Assembly (NCBI GenBank): GCA_964017235.1
Contig: OZ024936.1
Coordinates: 44,257,028 to 44,321,027, forward strand
Direction: 5' to 3'
Length of the DNA: 64,000 bases
From: Sabellastarte sp. h YS-2021
Taxonomy: Eukaryota; Annelida; Polychaeta; Sabellida; Sabellidae
Part shown: in pieces, positions 30,381 to 44,383 of the stretch
Layout: each line of letters starts with the position of its first letter
Numbering within the stretch: the stretch's first letter is position 1
Made by a program: the position numbers and the translations under genes
The notes under the pieces: model-generated
Seen by the model: only the letters and a program-made list of their open reading frames with translations
Databases searched by the model: none
What the model was told of the DNA's origin: nothing

Positions 30381-33300
30381 GTGCAAAAATTGTGGTTACA
30401 GATTGCACCGTATTTTGGTCATTTTTTTAAGGTCCGGCCCTGTCGAATATGTCAGATTTTGCAAGTTTTATTTACCCTTAATTTTTGCCCAGTACTCATT
30501 CTATTACAACCTCTGAGCTTAGTTATAATGTTTGTAAGGTCTAAAATTTATGTCCGAATGCAAAATCTCGGCTCCAGATGGCACTGTAATTTTGTCTGCT
30601 TTCCAGGGCCGTCACTGTCAAAAATGGCAGATTTTTCCAAGTGTTATTTTCTATTCATTGTCACCCAATACTCGCTCAGTAAGAACCTCTGAGTGCAGTA
30701 CTAATGTCTGTTAGGCCAAAAGTTTGCAAATGAGTGCAAAAATTGTGGTTACAGATTCCACCATATTTTTTGTCATTTTTTTAAGATCCGGCCCTGTCGA
30801 ATATGCCAGATTTTGCAAGTTTTATTTACCCTTAATTTTCCCCCAGTACTCATTCTATTACAACCTCTGAGCTTAGTAATAATGTTTGTAAGGCCTAAAA
30901 TTTATGTCCGAATGCAAAATCTCGGCTCCAGATGGCACTGTAATTTTGTCTTCTTTCCAGGGACGGCACTGTCAAAAATGGCAGATTTTTCCAAGTGTTA
31001 TTTTCTATTCATTGTCGCCAAATACTCGCTCAGTAAGAACCCCTGAGTGCAGTAGTAATGTCTGTTAGGCCATAAGTTTGCAAATGAGTGCAAAAATTGT
31101 GGTTACAGATTCCACCATATTTTTTGTCATTTTTTTAAGGTCCGGCCCTGTCGAATATGGCAGATTTTGCAAGTTTTATTTACCCTTAATTTTTCCCCAG
31201 TACTCATTCTATTACAACCTCTGAGCTTAGTAATAATGTTTGTAAGGCCTAAAATTTATGTCCGAATGCAAAATCTCGGCTCCAGATGGCACTGTAATTT
31301 TGTCTGCTTTCCAGGGACGGCACTGTCAAAAATGGCAGATTTTTCCAAGTGTTATTTTCTATTCATTGTCGCCAAATACTCGCTCAGTAAGAACCCCTGA
31401 GTGCAGTAGTAATGTCTGTTAGGCCAAAACTTTGCAAATGAGTGCAAAAATTGTGGTTACAGATTGCACCGTATTTTGGTCATTTTTTTAAGGTCCGGCC
31501 CTGTCGAATATGTCAGATTTTGCAAGTTTTATTTACCCTTACTTTTTGCCCAGTATTCATTCTATTACAACCACTGAGCTTAGTTATAATGTTTGTAAGG
31601 CCTAAAATTTATGTCCGAATGTAAAATCTTGGCTCCAGATGGCACTGTAATTTTGTCTGCTTTCCAGGGCCGGCACCTGCGAAAATGGCAGATTTTTCCA
31701 AGTGTTATTTTCTATTCATTGTCGCCCAATACTCGCTCAGTAAGAACCTCTGAGTGCAGTACTAATGTCTGTTAGGCCAAAAGTTTGCAAATGAGTGCAA
31801 AAATTGTGGTTACAGATTCCACCATATTTTTTGTCATTTTTTAAAGGTCCGGCCCTGTCGAATATGGCAGATTTTGCAAGTTTAATTTACCCTTAATTTT
31901 TCCCCAGTACTCATTCTATTACAACCTCTGAGCTTAGTAATAATGTTTGTAAGGCCTAAAATTTATGTCCGAATGCAAAATCTCGGCTCCAGATGGCACT
32001 GTAATTTTGTCTGCTTTCCAGGGACGGCACTGTCAAAAATGGCAGATTTTTCCAAGTGTTATTTTCTATTCATTGTCGCCAAATACTCGCTCAGTAAGAA
32101 CCCCTGAGTGCAGTAGTAATGTCTGTTAGGCCAAAACTTTGTAAATGAGTGCAAAAATTGTGGTTACAGATTGCACCGTATTTTTTGTCATTTTTTTAAG
32201 GTCCGGCCCTGTCGAATATGGCAGATTTTGCAAGTTTAATTTACCCTTCATTTTTCCCCAGTACTCATTCTATTACAACCTCTGAGCTTAGTAATAATGT
32301 TTGTAAGGCCTAAAATTTATGTCCGAATGCAAAATCTCGGCTCCAGATGGCACTGTAATTTTGTCTGCTTTCCAGGGCCGGGACTGTCAAAAATGGCAGA
32401 TTTTTCCAAGTGTTCTTTTCTATTCATTGTCGCCCAATACTCGCTCAGTAAGAATCCCTGAGTGCAGTAGTAATGTCGGTTAGGCCAAAACTTTGCATAT
32501 GATTGCAAAAATTGTGGTTACAGATTGCACCGTATTTTGGTCATTTTTCCGAATGCAAAATCTCGGCTCCAGATGGCACTGTAATTTTGTCTGCTTTCCA
32601 GGGCCGGGACTGTCAAAAATGGCAGATTTTTCCAAGTGTTCTTTTCTATTCATTGTCGCCCAATACTCGCTCAGTAAGAATCCCTGAGTGCAGTAGTAAT
32701 GTCTGTTAGGCCAAAACTTTGCAAATGAGTGCAAAAATTGTGGTTACAGATTGCACCGTATTTTGGTCATTTTTTTAAGGTCCGGCCCTGTCGAATATGT
32801 CAGATTTTGCAAGTTTTATTTACCCTTAATTTTTGCCCAGTACTCATTCTATTACAACCTCTGAGCTTAGTTATAATGTTTGTAAGGTCTAAAATTTATG
32901 TCCGAATGCAAAATCTCGGCTCCAGATGGCACTGTAATTTTGTCTGCTTTCCAGGGCCGTCACTGTCAAAAATGGCAGATTTTTCCAAGTGTTATTTTCT
33001 ATTCATTGTCACCCAATACTCGCTCAGTAAGAACCTCTGAGTGCAGTACTAATGTCTGTTAGGCCAAAAGTTTGCAAATGAGTGCAAAAATTGTGGTTAC
33101 AGATTCCACCATATTTTTTGTCATTTTTTTAAGATCCGGCCCTGTCGAATAAGGCAGATTTTGCAAGTTTTATTTACCCTTAATTTTTCCCCAGTACTCA
33201 TTCTATTACAACCTCTGAGCTTAGTAATAATGTTTGTAAGGCCTAAAATTTATGTCCGAATGCAAAATCTCGGCTCCAGATGGCACTGTAATTTTGTCTG

Positions 33301-33435
33301 CTTTCCAGGGACGGCACTGTCAAAAATGGCAGATTTTTCCAAGTGTTATTTTCTATTCATTGTCGCCAAATACTCGCTCAGTAAGAACCCCTGAGTGCAG
33401 TAGTAATGTCTGTTAGGCCAAAACTTTGCAAATGA
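30381..33435 (+). repeat. 3,055-bp HOR, copy 2
   Basis: Same order, with the same truncated monomer (junction at about 32,548, exactly 3,055 bp after the first). The copies appear nearly identical. Confidence 0.9.
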
Positions 33436-36400
33436 GTGCAAAAATTGTGGTTACAGATTGCACCGTATTTTGGTCATTTTTTTAAGGTCCGGCCCTGTCG
33501 AATATGTCAGATTTTGCAAGTTTTATTTACCCTTACTTTTTGCCCAGTATTCATTCTATTACAACCACTGAGCTTAGTTATAATGTTTGTAAGGCCTAAA
33601 ATTTATGTCCGAATGTAAAATCTTGGCTCCAGATGGCACTGTAATTTTGTCTGCTTTCCAGGGCCGGCACCTGCGAAAATGGCAGATTTTTCCAAGTGTT
33701 ATTTTCTATTCATTGTCGCCCAATACTCGCTCAGTAAGAACCTCTGAGTGCAGTACTAATGTCTGTTAGGCCAAAAGTTTGCAAATGAGTGCAAAAATTG
33801 TGGTTACAGATTCCACCATATTTTTTGTCATTTTTTAAAGGTCCGGCCCTGTCGAATATGGCAGATTTTGCAAGTTTAATTTACCCTTAATGTTTCCCCA
33901 GTACTCATTCTATTACAACCTCTGAGCTTAGTAATAATGTTTGTAAGGCCTAAAATTTATGTCCGAATGCAAAATCTCGGCTCCAGATGGCACTGTAATT
34001 TTGTCTGCTTTCCAGGGACGGCACTGTCAAAAATGGCAGATTTTTCCAAGTGTTATTTTCTATTCATTGTCGCCAAATACTCGCTCAGTAAGAACCCCTG
34101 AGTGCAGTAGTAATGTCTGTTAGGCCAAAACTTTGTAAATGAGTGCAAAAATTGTGGTTACAGATTGCACCGTATTTTGGTCATTTTTTTAAGGTCCGGC
34201 CCTGTCGAATATGTCAGATTTTACAAGTTTTATTTACCCTTAATTTTTGCCCAGTACTCATTCTATTACAACCTCTGAGCTTAGTTATAATGTTTGTAAG
34301 GTCTAAAATTTATGTCCGAATGCAAAATCTCGGCTCCAGATGGCGCTGTAATTTTGTCTGCTTTCCAGGGCCGTCACTGTCAAAAATGGCAGATTTTTCC
34401 AAGTGTTATTTTCTATTCATTGTCACCCAATACTCGCTCAGTAAGAACATCTGAGTGCAGTACTAATGTCTGTTAGGCCAAAAGTTTGCAAATGAGTGCA
34501 AAAATTGTGGTTACAGATTCCACCATATTTTTGTCATTTTTTTAAGGTCCGGCCCTGTCGAATATGTCAGATTTTGCAAGTTTAATTTACCCTTAATTTT
34601 TCCCCAGTACTCATTCTATTACAACCTCTGAGCTTAGTAATAATGTTTGTAAGGCCTAAAATTTATGTCCGAATGCAAAATCTCGGCTCCAGATGGCACT
34701 GTAATTTTGTCTGCTTTCCAGGGCCGGCACTGTCAAAAATGGCAGATTTTTCCAAGTGTTATTTTCTATTCATTGTCGCCAAATACTCGCTCAGTAAGAA
34801 CCCCTAAGTGCAGTAGTAATGTCTGTTAGGCCAAAACTTTGTAAATGAGTGCAAAAATTGTGGTTACAGATTGCACCGTATTTTGGTCATTTTTTTAAGG
34901 TCCGGCCCTGTCGAATATGTCAGATTTTACAAGTTTTATTTACCCTTAATTTTTGCCCATTACTCATTCTATTACAACCTCTGAGCTTAGTTATAATGTT
35001 TGTAAGGTCTAAAATTTATGTCCGAATGCAAAATCTCGGCTCCAGATGGCACTGTAATTTTGTCTGCTTTCCAGGGCCGGCACTGTCAAAAATGGCAGAT
35101 TTTTCCAAGTGTTCTTTTGTATTCATTGTCGCCCAATACTCGCTCAGTAAGAATCCCTGAGTGCAGTAGTAATGTCGGTTAGACCAAAACTTTGCATATG
35201 ATTGCAAAAATTGTGGTTACAGATTGCACCGTATTTTGGTCATTTTTTTAAGGTCCGGCCCTGTCGAATATGTCAGATTTTGCAAGTTTTATTTACCCTT
35301 AATTTTTCCCCAGTACTCATTCTATTACAACCTCTGAGCTTAGTTATAATGTTTGTAAGGTCTAAAATTTATTTCCGAATGCAAAATCTCGGCTCCAGAT
35401 GGCACTGTAATTTTGTCTGCTTTCCAGGGCCGTAACTGTCAAAAATGGCAGATTTTTCCAAGTGTTATTTTCTATTCATTGTCACCCAATACTCGCTCAG
35501 TAAGAACATCTGAGTGCAGTACTAATGTCTGTTAGGCCAAAAGTTTGCAAATGAGTGCAAAAATTGTGGTTACAGATTCCACCATATTTTTGTCATTTTT
35601 TTAAGGTCCGGCCCTGTCTAATATGTCAGATTTTGCAAGTTTAATTTACCCTTAATTTTTCCCCAGTACTCATTCTATTACAACCTCTGAGCTTAGTAAT
35701 AATGTTTGTAAGGCCTAAAATTTATGTCCGAATGCAAAATCTCGGCTCCAGATGGCACTGTAATTTTGTCTGCTTTCCAGGGCCGGTACTGTCAAAAATG
35801 GCAGATTTTTCCAAGTGTTCTTTTCTATTCATTGTCGCCCAATACTCGCTCAGTAAGAATCCCTGAGTGCAGTAGTAATGTCGGTTAGGCCAAAACTTTG
35901 CATATGATTGCAAAAATTGTGGTTACAGATTGCACCATATTTTGGTCATTTTTTTAAGGTCCAGCCCTGTCGAATATGTCAGATTTTGCAAGTTTTATTT
36001 ACCCTTACTTTTTGCCCAGTATTCATTCTATTACAACCACTGAGCTTAGTTATAATGTTTGTAAGGCCTAAAATTTATGTCCGAATGCAAAATCTTGGCT
36101 CCAGATGGCACTGTAATTTTGTCTGCTTTCCAGGGCCGGCACTGTCGAAAATGGCAGATTTTTCCAAGTGTTATTTTCTATTCATTGTCGCCCAATACTC
36201 GCTCAGTAAGAACCTCTGAGTGCAGTACTAATGTCTGTTAGGCCAAAAGTTTGCAAATGAGTGCAAAAATTGTGGTTACAGATTCCACCATATTTTTTGT
36301 CATTTTTTAAAGGTCCGGCCCTGTCGAATATGGCAGATTTTGCAAGTTTAATTTACCCTTAATTTTTCCCCAGTACTCATTCTATTACAACCTCTGAGCT

Positions 36401-39400
36401 TAGTAATAATGTTTGTAAGGCCTAAAATTTATGTCCGAATGCAAAATCTCGGCTCCAGATGGCACTGTAATTTTGTCTGCTTTCCAGGTCCGGCACTGTC
36501 AAAAATGGCAGATTTTTCCAAGTGTTATTTTCTATTCATTGTCGCCAAATACTCGCTCAGTAAGAACCCCTAAGTGCAGTAGTAATGTCTGTTAGGCCAA
36601 AACTTTGTAAATGAGTGCAAAAATTGTGGTTACAGATTGCACCGTATTTTGGTCATTTTTTTAAGGTCCGGCCCTGTCGAATATGTCAGATTTTACAAGT
36701 TTTATTTACCCTTAATTTTTGCCCATTACTCATTCTATTACAACCTCTGAGCTTAGTTATAATGTTTGTAAGGTCTAAAATTTATGTCCGAATGCAAAAT
36801 CTCGGCTCCAGATGGCACTGTAATTTTGTCTGCTTTCCAGGGCCGGCACTGTCAAAAATGGCAGATTTTTCCAAGTGTTATTTTCTATTCATTGTCGCCA
36901 AATACTCGCTCAGTAAGAACCCCTAAGTGCAGTAGTAATGTCTGTTAGGCCAAAACTTTGTAAATGATTGCAAAAATTGTGGTTACAGATTGCACCGTAT
37001 TTTGGTCATTTTTTTAAGGTCCGGCCCTGTCGAATATGTCAGATTTTACAAGTTTTATTTACCCTTAATTTTTGCCCATTACTCATTCTATTACAACCTC
37101 TGAGCTTAGTTATAATGTTTGTAAGGTCTAAAATTTATGTCCGAATGCAAAATCTCGGCTCCAGATGGCGCTGTAATTTTGTCTGCTTTCCAGGGCCGTC
37201 ACTGTCAAAAATGGCAGATTTTTCCAAGTGTTATTTTCTATTCATTGTCACCCAATACTCGCTCAGTAAGAACATCTGAGTGCAGTACTAATGTCTGTTA
37301 GGCCAAAAGTTTGCAAATGAGTGCAAAAATTGTGGTTACAGATTCCACCATATTTTTGTCATTTTTTTAAGGTCCGGCCCTGTCGAATATGTCAGATTTT
37401 GCAAGTTTAATTTACCCTTAATTTTTCCCCAGTACTCATTCTATTACAACCTCTGAGCTTAGTAATAATGTTTGTAAGGCCTAAAATTTATGTCCGAATG
37501 CAAAATCTCGGCTCCAGATGGCACTGTAATTTTGTCTGCTTTCCAGGGCCGGCACTGTCAAAAATGGCAGATTTTTCCAAGTGTTATTTTCTATTCATTG
37601 TCGCCAAATACTCGCTCAGTAAGAACCCCTAAGTGCAGTAGTAATGTCTGTTAGGCCAAAACTTTGTAAATGAGTGCAAAAATTGTGGTTACAGATTGCA
37701 CCGTATTTTGGTCATTTTTTTAAGGTCCGGCCCTGTCGAATATGTCAGATGTTACAAGTTTTATTTACCCTTAATTTTTGCCCATTACTCATTCTATTAC
37801 AACCTCTGAGCTTAGTTATAATGTTTGTAAGGTCTAAAATTTATGTCCGAATGCAAAATCTCGGCTCCAGATGGCGCTGTAATTTTGTCTGCTTTCCAGG
37901 GCCGTCAATGTCAAAAATGGCAGATTTTTCCAAGTGTTATTTTCTATTCATTGTCACCCAATACTCGCTCAGTAAGAACATCTGAGTGCAGTACTAATGT
38001 CTGTTAGGCCAAAAGTTTGCAAATGAGTGCAAAAATTGTGGTTACAGATTCCACCATATTTTTGTCATTTTTTTAAGGTCCGGCCCTGTCGAATATGTCA
38101 GATTTTGCAAGTTTAATTTACCCTTAATTTTTCCCCAGTACTCATTCTATTACAACCTCTGAGCTTAGTAATAATGTTTGTAAGGCCTAAAATTTATGTC
38201 CGAATGCAAAATCTCGGCTCCAGATGGCACTGTAATTTTGTCTGCTTTCCAGGGCCGGCACTGTCAAAAATGGCAGATTTTTCCAAGTGTTCTTTTGTAT
38301 TCATTGTCGCCCAATACTCGCTCAGTAAGAATCCCTGAGTGCAGTAGTAATGTCGGTTAGACCAAAACTTTGCATATGATTGCAAAAATTGTGGTTACAG
38401 ATTGCACCGTATTTTGGTCATTTTTTTAAGGTCCGGCCCTGTCGAATATGTCAGATTTTGCAAGTTTTATTTACCCTTACTTTTTGCCCAGTATTCATTC
38501 TGTTACAACCACTGAGCTTAGTTATAATGTTTGTAAGGCCTAAAATTTATGTCCGAATGCAAAATCTTGGCTCCAGATGGCACTGTAATTTTGTCTGCTT
38601 TCCAGGGCCAGCACTGTCGAAAATGGCAGATTTTTCCAAGTGTTATTTTCTATTCATTGTCGCCAAATACTCGCTCAGTAAGAACCCCTGAGTGCAGTAG
38701 TAATGTCTGTTAGGCCAAAACTTTGCAAATGAGTGCAAAAATTGTGGTTACAGATTGCACCGTATTTTGGTCATTTTTTTAAGGTCCGGCCCTGTCGAAT
38801 ATGTCAGATTTTGCAAGTTTTATTTACCCTTAATTTTTCCCCAGTACTCATTCTATTACAACCTCTGAGCTTAGTTATAATGTTTGTAAGGTCTAAAATT
38901 TATTTTCGAATGCAAAATCTCGGCTCCAGATGGCACTGTAATTTTGTCTGCTTTCCAGGGCCGTAACTGTCAAAAATGGCAGATTTTTCCAAGTGTTATT
39001 TTCTATTCATTGTCACCCAATACTCGCTCAGTAAGAACCTCTGAGTGCAGTACTAATGTCTGTTAGGCCAAAAGTTTGCAAATGAGTGCAAAAATTGTGG
39101 TTACAGATTCCACCATATTTTTTGTCATTTTTTAAAGGTCCGGCCCTGTCGAATATGGCAGATTTTGCAAGTTTAATTTACCCTTAATTTTTCCCCAGTA
39201 CTCATTCTATTACAACCTCTGAGCTTAGTAATAATGTTTGTAAGGCCTAAAATTTATGTCCGAATGCAAAATCTCGGCTCCAGATGGCACTGTAATTTTG
39301 TCTGCTTTCCAGGGCCGGCACTGTCAAAAATGGCAGATTTTTCCAAGTGTTATTTTCTATTCATTGTCGCCAAATACTCGCTCAGTAAGAACCCCTAAGT

Positions 39401-39792
39401 GCAGTAGTAATGTCTGTTAGGCCAAAACTTTGTAAATGAGTGCAAAAATTGTGGTTACAGATTGCACCGTATTTTGGTCATTTTTTTAAGGTCCGGCCCT
39501 GTCGAATATGTCAGATTTTACAAGTTTTATTTACCCTTAATTTTTGCCCATTACTCATTCTATTACAACCTCTGAGCTTAGTTATAATGTTTGTAAGGTC
39601 TAAAATTTATGTCCGAATGCAAAATCTCGGCTCCAGATGGCACTGTAATTTTGTCTGCTTTCCAGGGCCGGCACTGTCAAAAATGGCAGATTTTTCCAAG
39701 TGTTCTTTTGTATTCATTGTCGCCCAATACTCGCTCAGTAAGAATCCCTGAGTGCAGTAGTAATGTCGGTTAGACCAAAACTTTGCATATGA
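33436..39792 (+). repeat. Irregular HOR region leading into the 2,119-bp block
   Basis: It first repeats the tail of the 3,055-bp unit (33,436-34,142 matches 31,442-32,148), then mixes monomers of the 2,119-bp family. A diagnostic monomer with 'GTTCTTTTGTATTC' and GTTAGACC occurs at 35,016-35,207, 38,194 and 39,607, spaced 9 and 4 monomers instead of 6. Confidence 0.8.
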
Positions 39793-41911
39793 TTGCAAAA
39801 ATTGTGGTTACAGATTGCACCGTATTTTGGTCATTTTTTTAAGGTCCGGCCCTGTCGAATATGTCAGATTTTGCAAGTTTTATTTACCCTTACTTTTTGC
39901 CCAGTATTCATTCTGTTACAACCACTGAGCTTAGTTATAATGTTTGTAAGGCCTAAAATTTATGTCCGAATGCAAAATCTTGGCTCCAGATGGCACTGTA
40001 ATTTTGTCTGCTTTCCAGGGCCGTCACTGTCGAAAATGGCAGATTTTTCCAAGTGTTATTTTCTATTCATTGTCGCCAAATACTCGCTCAGTAAGAACCC
40101 CTGAGTGCAGTAGTAATGTCTGTTAGGCCAAAACTTTGCAAATGAGTGCAAAAATTGTGGTTACAGATTGCACCGTATTTTGGTCATTTTTTTAAGGTCC
40201 GGCCCTGTCGAATATGTCAGATTTTGCAAGTTTTATTTACCCTTAATTTTTCCCCAGTACTCATTCTATTACAACCTCTGAGCTTAGTTATAATGTTTGT
40301 AAGGTCTAAAATTTATTTCCGAATGCAAAATCTCGGCTCCAGATGGCACTGTAATTTTGTCTGCTTTCCAGGGCCGTAACTGTCAAAAATGGCAGATTTT
40401 TCCAAGTGTTATTTTCTATTCATTGTCACCCAATACTCGCTCAGTAAGAACATCTGAGTGCAGTACTAATGTCTGTTAGGCCAAAAGTTTGCAAATGAGT
40501 GCAAAAATTGTGGTTACAGATTCCACCATATTTTTGTCATTTTTTTAAGGTCCGGCCCTGTCTAATATGTCAGATTTTGCAAGTTTAATTTACCCTTAAT
40601 TTTTCCCCAGTACTCATTCTATTACAACCTCTGAGCTTAGTAATAATGTTTGTAAGGCCTAAAATTTATGTCCGAATGCAAAATCTCGGCTCCAGATGGC
40701 ACTGTAATTTTGTCTGCTTTCCAGGGCCGGTACTGTCAAAAATGGCAGATTTTTCCAAGTGTTCTTTTCTATTCATTGTCGCCCAATACTCGCTCAGTAA
40801 GAATCCCTGAGTGCAGTAGTAATGTCGGTTAGGCCAAAACTTTGCATATGATTGCAAAAATTGTGGTTACAGATTGCACCATATTTTGGTCATTTTTTTA
40901 AGGTCCAGCCCTGTCGAATATGTCAGATTTTGCAAGTTTTATTTACCCTTACTTTTTGCCCAGTATTCATTCTATTACAACCACTGAGCTTAGTTATAAT
41001 GTTTGTAAGGCCTAAAATTTATGTCCGAATGCAAAATCTTGGCTCCAGATGGCACTGTAATTTTGTCTGCTTTCCAGGGCCGGCACTGTCGAAAATGGCA
41101 GATTTTTCCAAGTGTTATTTTCTATTCATTGTCGCCCAATACTCGCTCAGTAAGAACCTCTGAGTGCAGTACTAATGTCTGTTAGGCCAAAAGTTTGCAA
41201 ATGAGTGCAAAAATTGTGGTTACAGATTCCACCATATTTTTTGTCATTTTTTAAAGGTCCGGCCCTGTCGAATATGGCAGATTTTGCAAGTTTAATTTAC
41301 CCTTAATTTTTCCCCAGTACTCATTCTATTACAACCTCTGAGCTTAGTAATAATGTTTGTAAGGCCTAAAATTTATGTCCGAATGCAAAATCTCGGCTCC
41401 AGATGGCACTGTAATTTTGTCTGCTTTCCAGGGCCGGCACTGTCAAAAATGGCAGATTTTTCCAAGTGTTATTTTCTATTCATTGTCGCCAAATACTCGC
41501 TCAGTAAGAACCCCTAAGTGCAGTAGTAATGTCTGTTAGGCCAAAACTTTGTAAATGAGTGCAAAAATTGTGGTTACAGATTGCACCGTATTTTGGTCAT
41601 TTTTTTAAGGTCCGGCCCTGTCGAATATGTCAGATTTTACAAGTTTTATTTACCCTTAATTTTTGCCCATTACTCATTCTATTACAACCTCTGAGCTTAG
41701 TTATAATGTTTGTAAGGTCTAAAATTTATGTCCGAATGCAAAATCTCGGCTCCAGATGGCACTGTAATTTTGTCTGCTTTCCAGGGCCGGCACTGTCAAA
41801 AATGGCAGATTTTTCCAAGTGTTCTTTTGTATTCATTGTCGCCCAATACTCGCTCAGTAAGAATCCCTGAGTGCAGTAGTAATGTCGGTTAGACCAAAAC
41901 TTTGCATATGA
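39793..41911 (+). repeat. 2,119-bp HOR (6 monomers m1-m6), canonical copy
   Basis: m1 has TTCATTCTGTTACAACC; m2 has AATTTATTTCCG and CCGTAACTG; m3 is beta type with CTGTCTAATATG and GGTACTGTC; m4 has CACCATATTTTGG and GGTCCAGCC; m5 is beta type with TTTTTTAAAGG; m6 has GATTTTACAAG, GCCCATTACTC and CTTTTGTATTC. Confidence 0.9.
40148..40500 (+). repeat. Reference monomer, showing its internal dimer structure
   Basis: This monomer splits into half B (40,148-40,324, 177 bp) and half A (40,325-40,500, 176 bp), both starting at GCAAAA. The halves align along their whole length. Shared blocks in the same order are the GCAAAA start, a C/GGCC-G...CTGTC-AA segment, 'CAGATTTT' followed by AAGT and TTATTT, a GCCCA/CACCCA-TACTC block, AACCTCTGAG (ATCTGAG in one half), and TAATGTxTGTxAGGxC before the AAAA junction. 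Identity is clearly far below that between monomers, so the dimerisation predates the array. In translation the two halves lie in the same frame 59 codons apart, which is why a single ORF spans both. Confidence 0.9.
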
Positions 41912-44383
41912 TTGCAAAAATTGTGGTTACAGATTGCACCGTATTTTGGTCATTTTTTTAAGGTCCGGCCCTGTCGAATATGTCAGATTTTGCAAGTTTT
42001 ATTTACCCTTACTTTTTGCCCAGTATTCATTCTGTTACAACCACTGAGCTTAGTTATAATGTTTGTAAGGCCTAAAATTTATGTCCGAATGCAAAATCTT
42101 GGCTCCAGATGGCACTGTAATTTTGTCTGCTTTCCAGGGCCGGCACTGTCGAAAATGGCAGATTTTTCCAAGTGTTATTTCCTATTCATTGTCGCCAAAT
42201 ACTCGCTCAGTAAGAACCCCTGAGTGCAGTAGTAATGTCTGTTAGGCCAAAACTTTGCAAATGAGTGCAAAAATTGTGGTTACAGATTGCACCGTATTTT
42301 GGTCATTTTTTTAAGGTCCGGCCCTGTCGAATATGTCAGATTTTGCAAGTTTTATTTACCCTTAATTTTTCCCCAGTACTCATTCTATTACAACCTCTGA
42401 GCTTAGTTATAATGTTTGTAAGGTCTAAAATTTATTTCCGAATGCAAAATCTCGGCTCCAGATGGCACTGTAATTTTGTCTGCTTTCCAGGGCCGTAACT
42501 GTCAAAAATGGCAGATTTTTCCAAGTGTTATTTTCTATTCATTGTCACCCAATACTCGCTCAGTAAGAACATCTGAGTGCAGTACTAATGTCTGTTAGGC
42601 CAAAAGTTTGCAAATGAGTGCAAAAATTGTGGTTACAGATTCCACCATATTTTTGTCATTTTTTTAAGGTCCGGCCCTGTCTAATATGTCAGATTTTGCA
42701 AGTTTAATTTACCCTTAATTTTTCCCCAGTACTCATTCTATTACAACCTCTGAGCTTAGTAATAATGTTTGTAAGGCCTAAAATTTATGTCCGAATGCAA
42801 AATCTCGGCTCCAGATGGCACTGTAATTTTGTCTGCTTTCCAGGGCCGGTACTGTCAAAAATGGCAGATTTTTCCAAGTGTTCTTTTCTATTCATTGTCG
42901 CCCAATACTCGCTCAGTAAGAATCCCTGAGTGCAGTAGTAATGTCGGTTAGGCCAAAACTTTGCATATGATTGCAAAAATTGTGGTTACAGATTGCACCA
43001 TATTTTGGTCATTTTTTTAAGGTCCAGCCCTGTCGAATATGTCAGATTTTGCAAGTTTTATTTACCCTTACTTTTTGCCCAGTATTCATTCTATTACAAC
43101 CACTGAGCTTAGTTATAATGTTTGTAAGGCCTAAAATTTATGTCCGAATGCAAAATCTTGGCTCCAGATGGCACTGTAATTTTGTCTGCTTTCCAGGGCC
43201 GGCACTGTCGAAAATGGCAGATTTTTCCAAGTGTTATTTTCTATTCATTGTCGCCCAATACTCGCTCAGTAAGAACCTCTGAGTGCAGTACTAATGTCTG
43301 TTAGGCCAAAAGTTTGCAAATGAGTGCAAAAATTGTGGTTACAGATTCCACCATATTTTTTGTCATTTTTTTAAGATCCGGCCCTGTCGAATATGGCAGA
43401 TTTTGCAAGTTTTATTTACCCTTAATTTTTCCCCAGTACTCATTCTATTACAACCTCTGAGCTTAGTAATAATGTTTGTAAGGCCTAAAATTTATGTCCG
43501 AATGCAAAATCTCGGCTCCAGATGGCACTGTAATTTTGTCTGCTTTCCAGGGCCGGCACTGTCAAAAATGGCAGATTTTTCCAAGTGTTATTTTCTATTC
43601 ATTGTCGCCAAATACTCGCTCAGTAAGAACCCCTAAGTGCAGTAGTAATGTCTGTTAGGCCAAAACTTTGTAAATGAGTGCAAAAATTGTGGTTACAGAT
43701 TGCACCGTATTTTGGTCATTTTTTTAAGGTCCGGCCCTGTCGAATATGTCAGATTTTACAAGTTTTATTTACCCTTAATTTTTGCCCATTACTCATTCTA
43801 TTACAACCTCTGAGCTTAGTTATAATGTTTGTAAGGTCTAAAATTTATGTCCGAATGCAAAATCTCGGCTCCAGATGGCGCTGTAATTTTGTCTGCTTTC
43901 CAGGGCCGTCAATGTCAAAAATGGCAGATTTTTCCAAGTGTTATTTTCTATTCATTGTCACCCAATTGTCGCTCAGTAAGAACATCTGAGTGCAGTACTA
44001 ATGTCTGTTAGGCCAAAAGTTTGCAAATGAGTGCAAAAATTGTGGTTACAGATTCCACCATATTTTTGTCATTTTTTTAAGGTCCGGCCCTGTCGAATAT
44101 GTCAGATTTTGCAAGTTTAATTTACCCTTAATTTTTCCCCAGTACTCATTCTATTACAACCTCTGAGCTTAGTAATAATGTTTGTAAGGCCTAAAATTTA
44201 TGTCCGAATGCAAAATCTCGGCTCCAGATGGCACTGTAATTTTGTCTGCTTTCCAGGGCCGGCACTGTCAAAAATGGCAGATTTTTCCAAGTGTTCTTTT
44301 GTATTCATTGTCGCCCAATACTCGCTCAGTAAGAATCCCTGAGTGCAGTAGTAATGTCGGTTAGACCAAAACTTTGCATATGA
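41912..44383 (+). repeat. 2,472-bp 7-monomer variant of the 2,119-bp HOR
   Basis: Carries m1-m4, then a beta monomer with AAGATCCGG, an m6-like monomer with GATGGCGCTG and CCGTCAATG, and a seventh beta monomer, before m1 restarts at 44,384. This is the likely parent of the deletion forms at 48.6 and 50.7 kb. Confidence 0.85.

Noticed and set aside
40148-40500. CENP-B-box-like motif TTCGACAGGGCCGGA on the minus strand of the monomer
   Set aside because: It matches 7 of the 9 essential CENP-B positions and a related form occurs in the other half, but about one such 7/9 match is expected by chance per 353-bp monomer on two strands. Presence in both halves follows from their common origin, and many copies have lost the CG.
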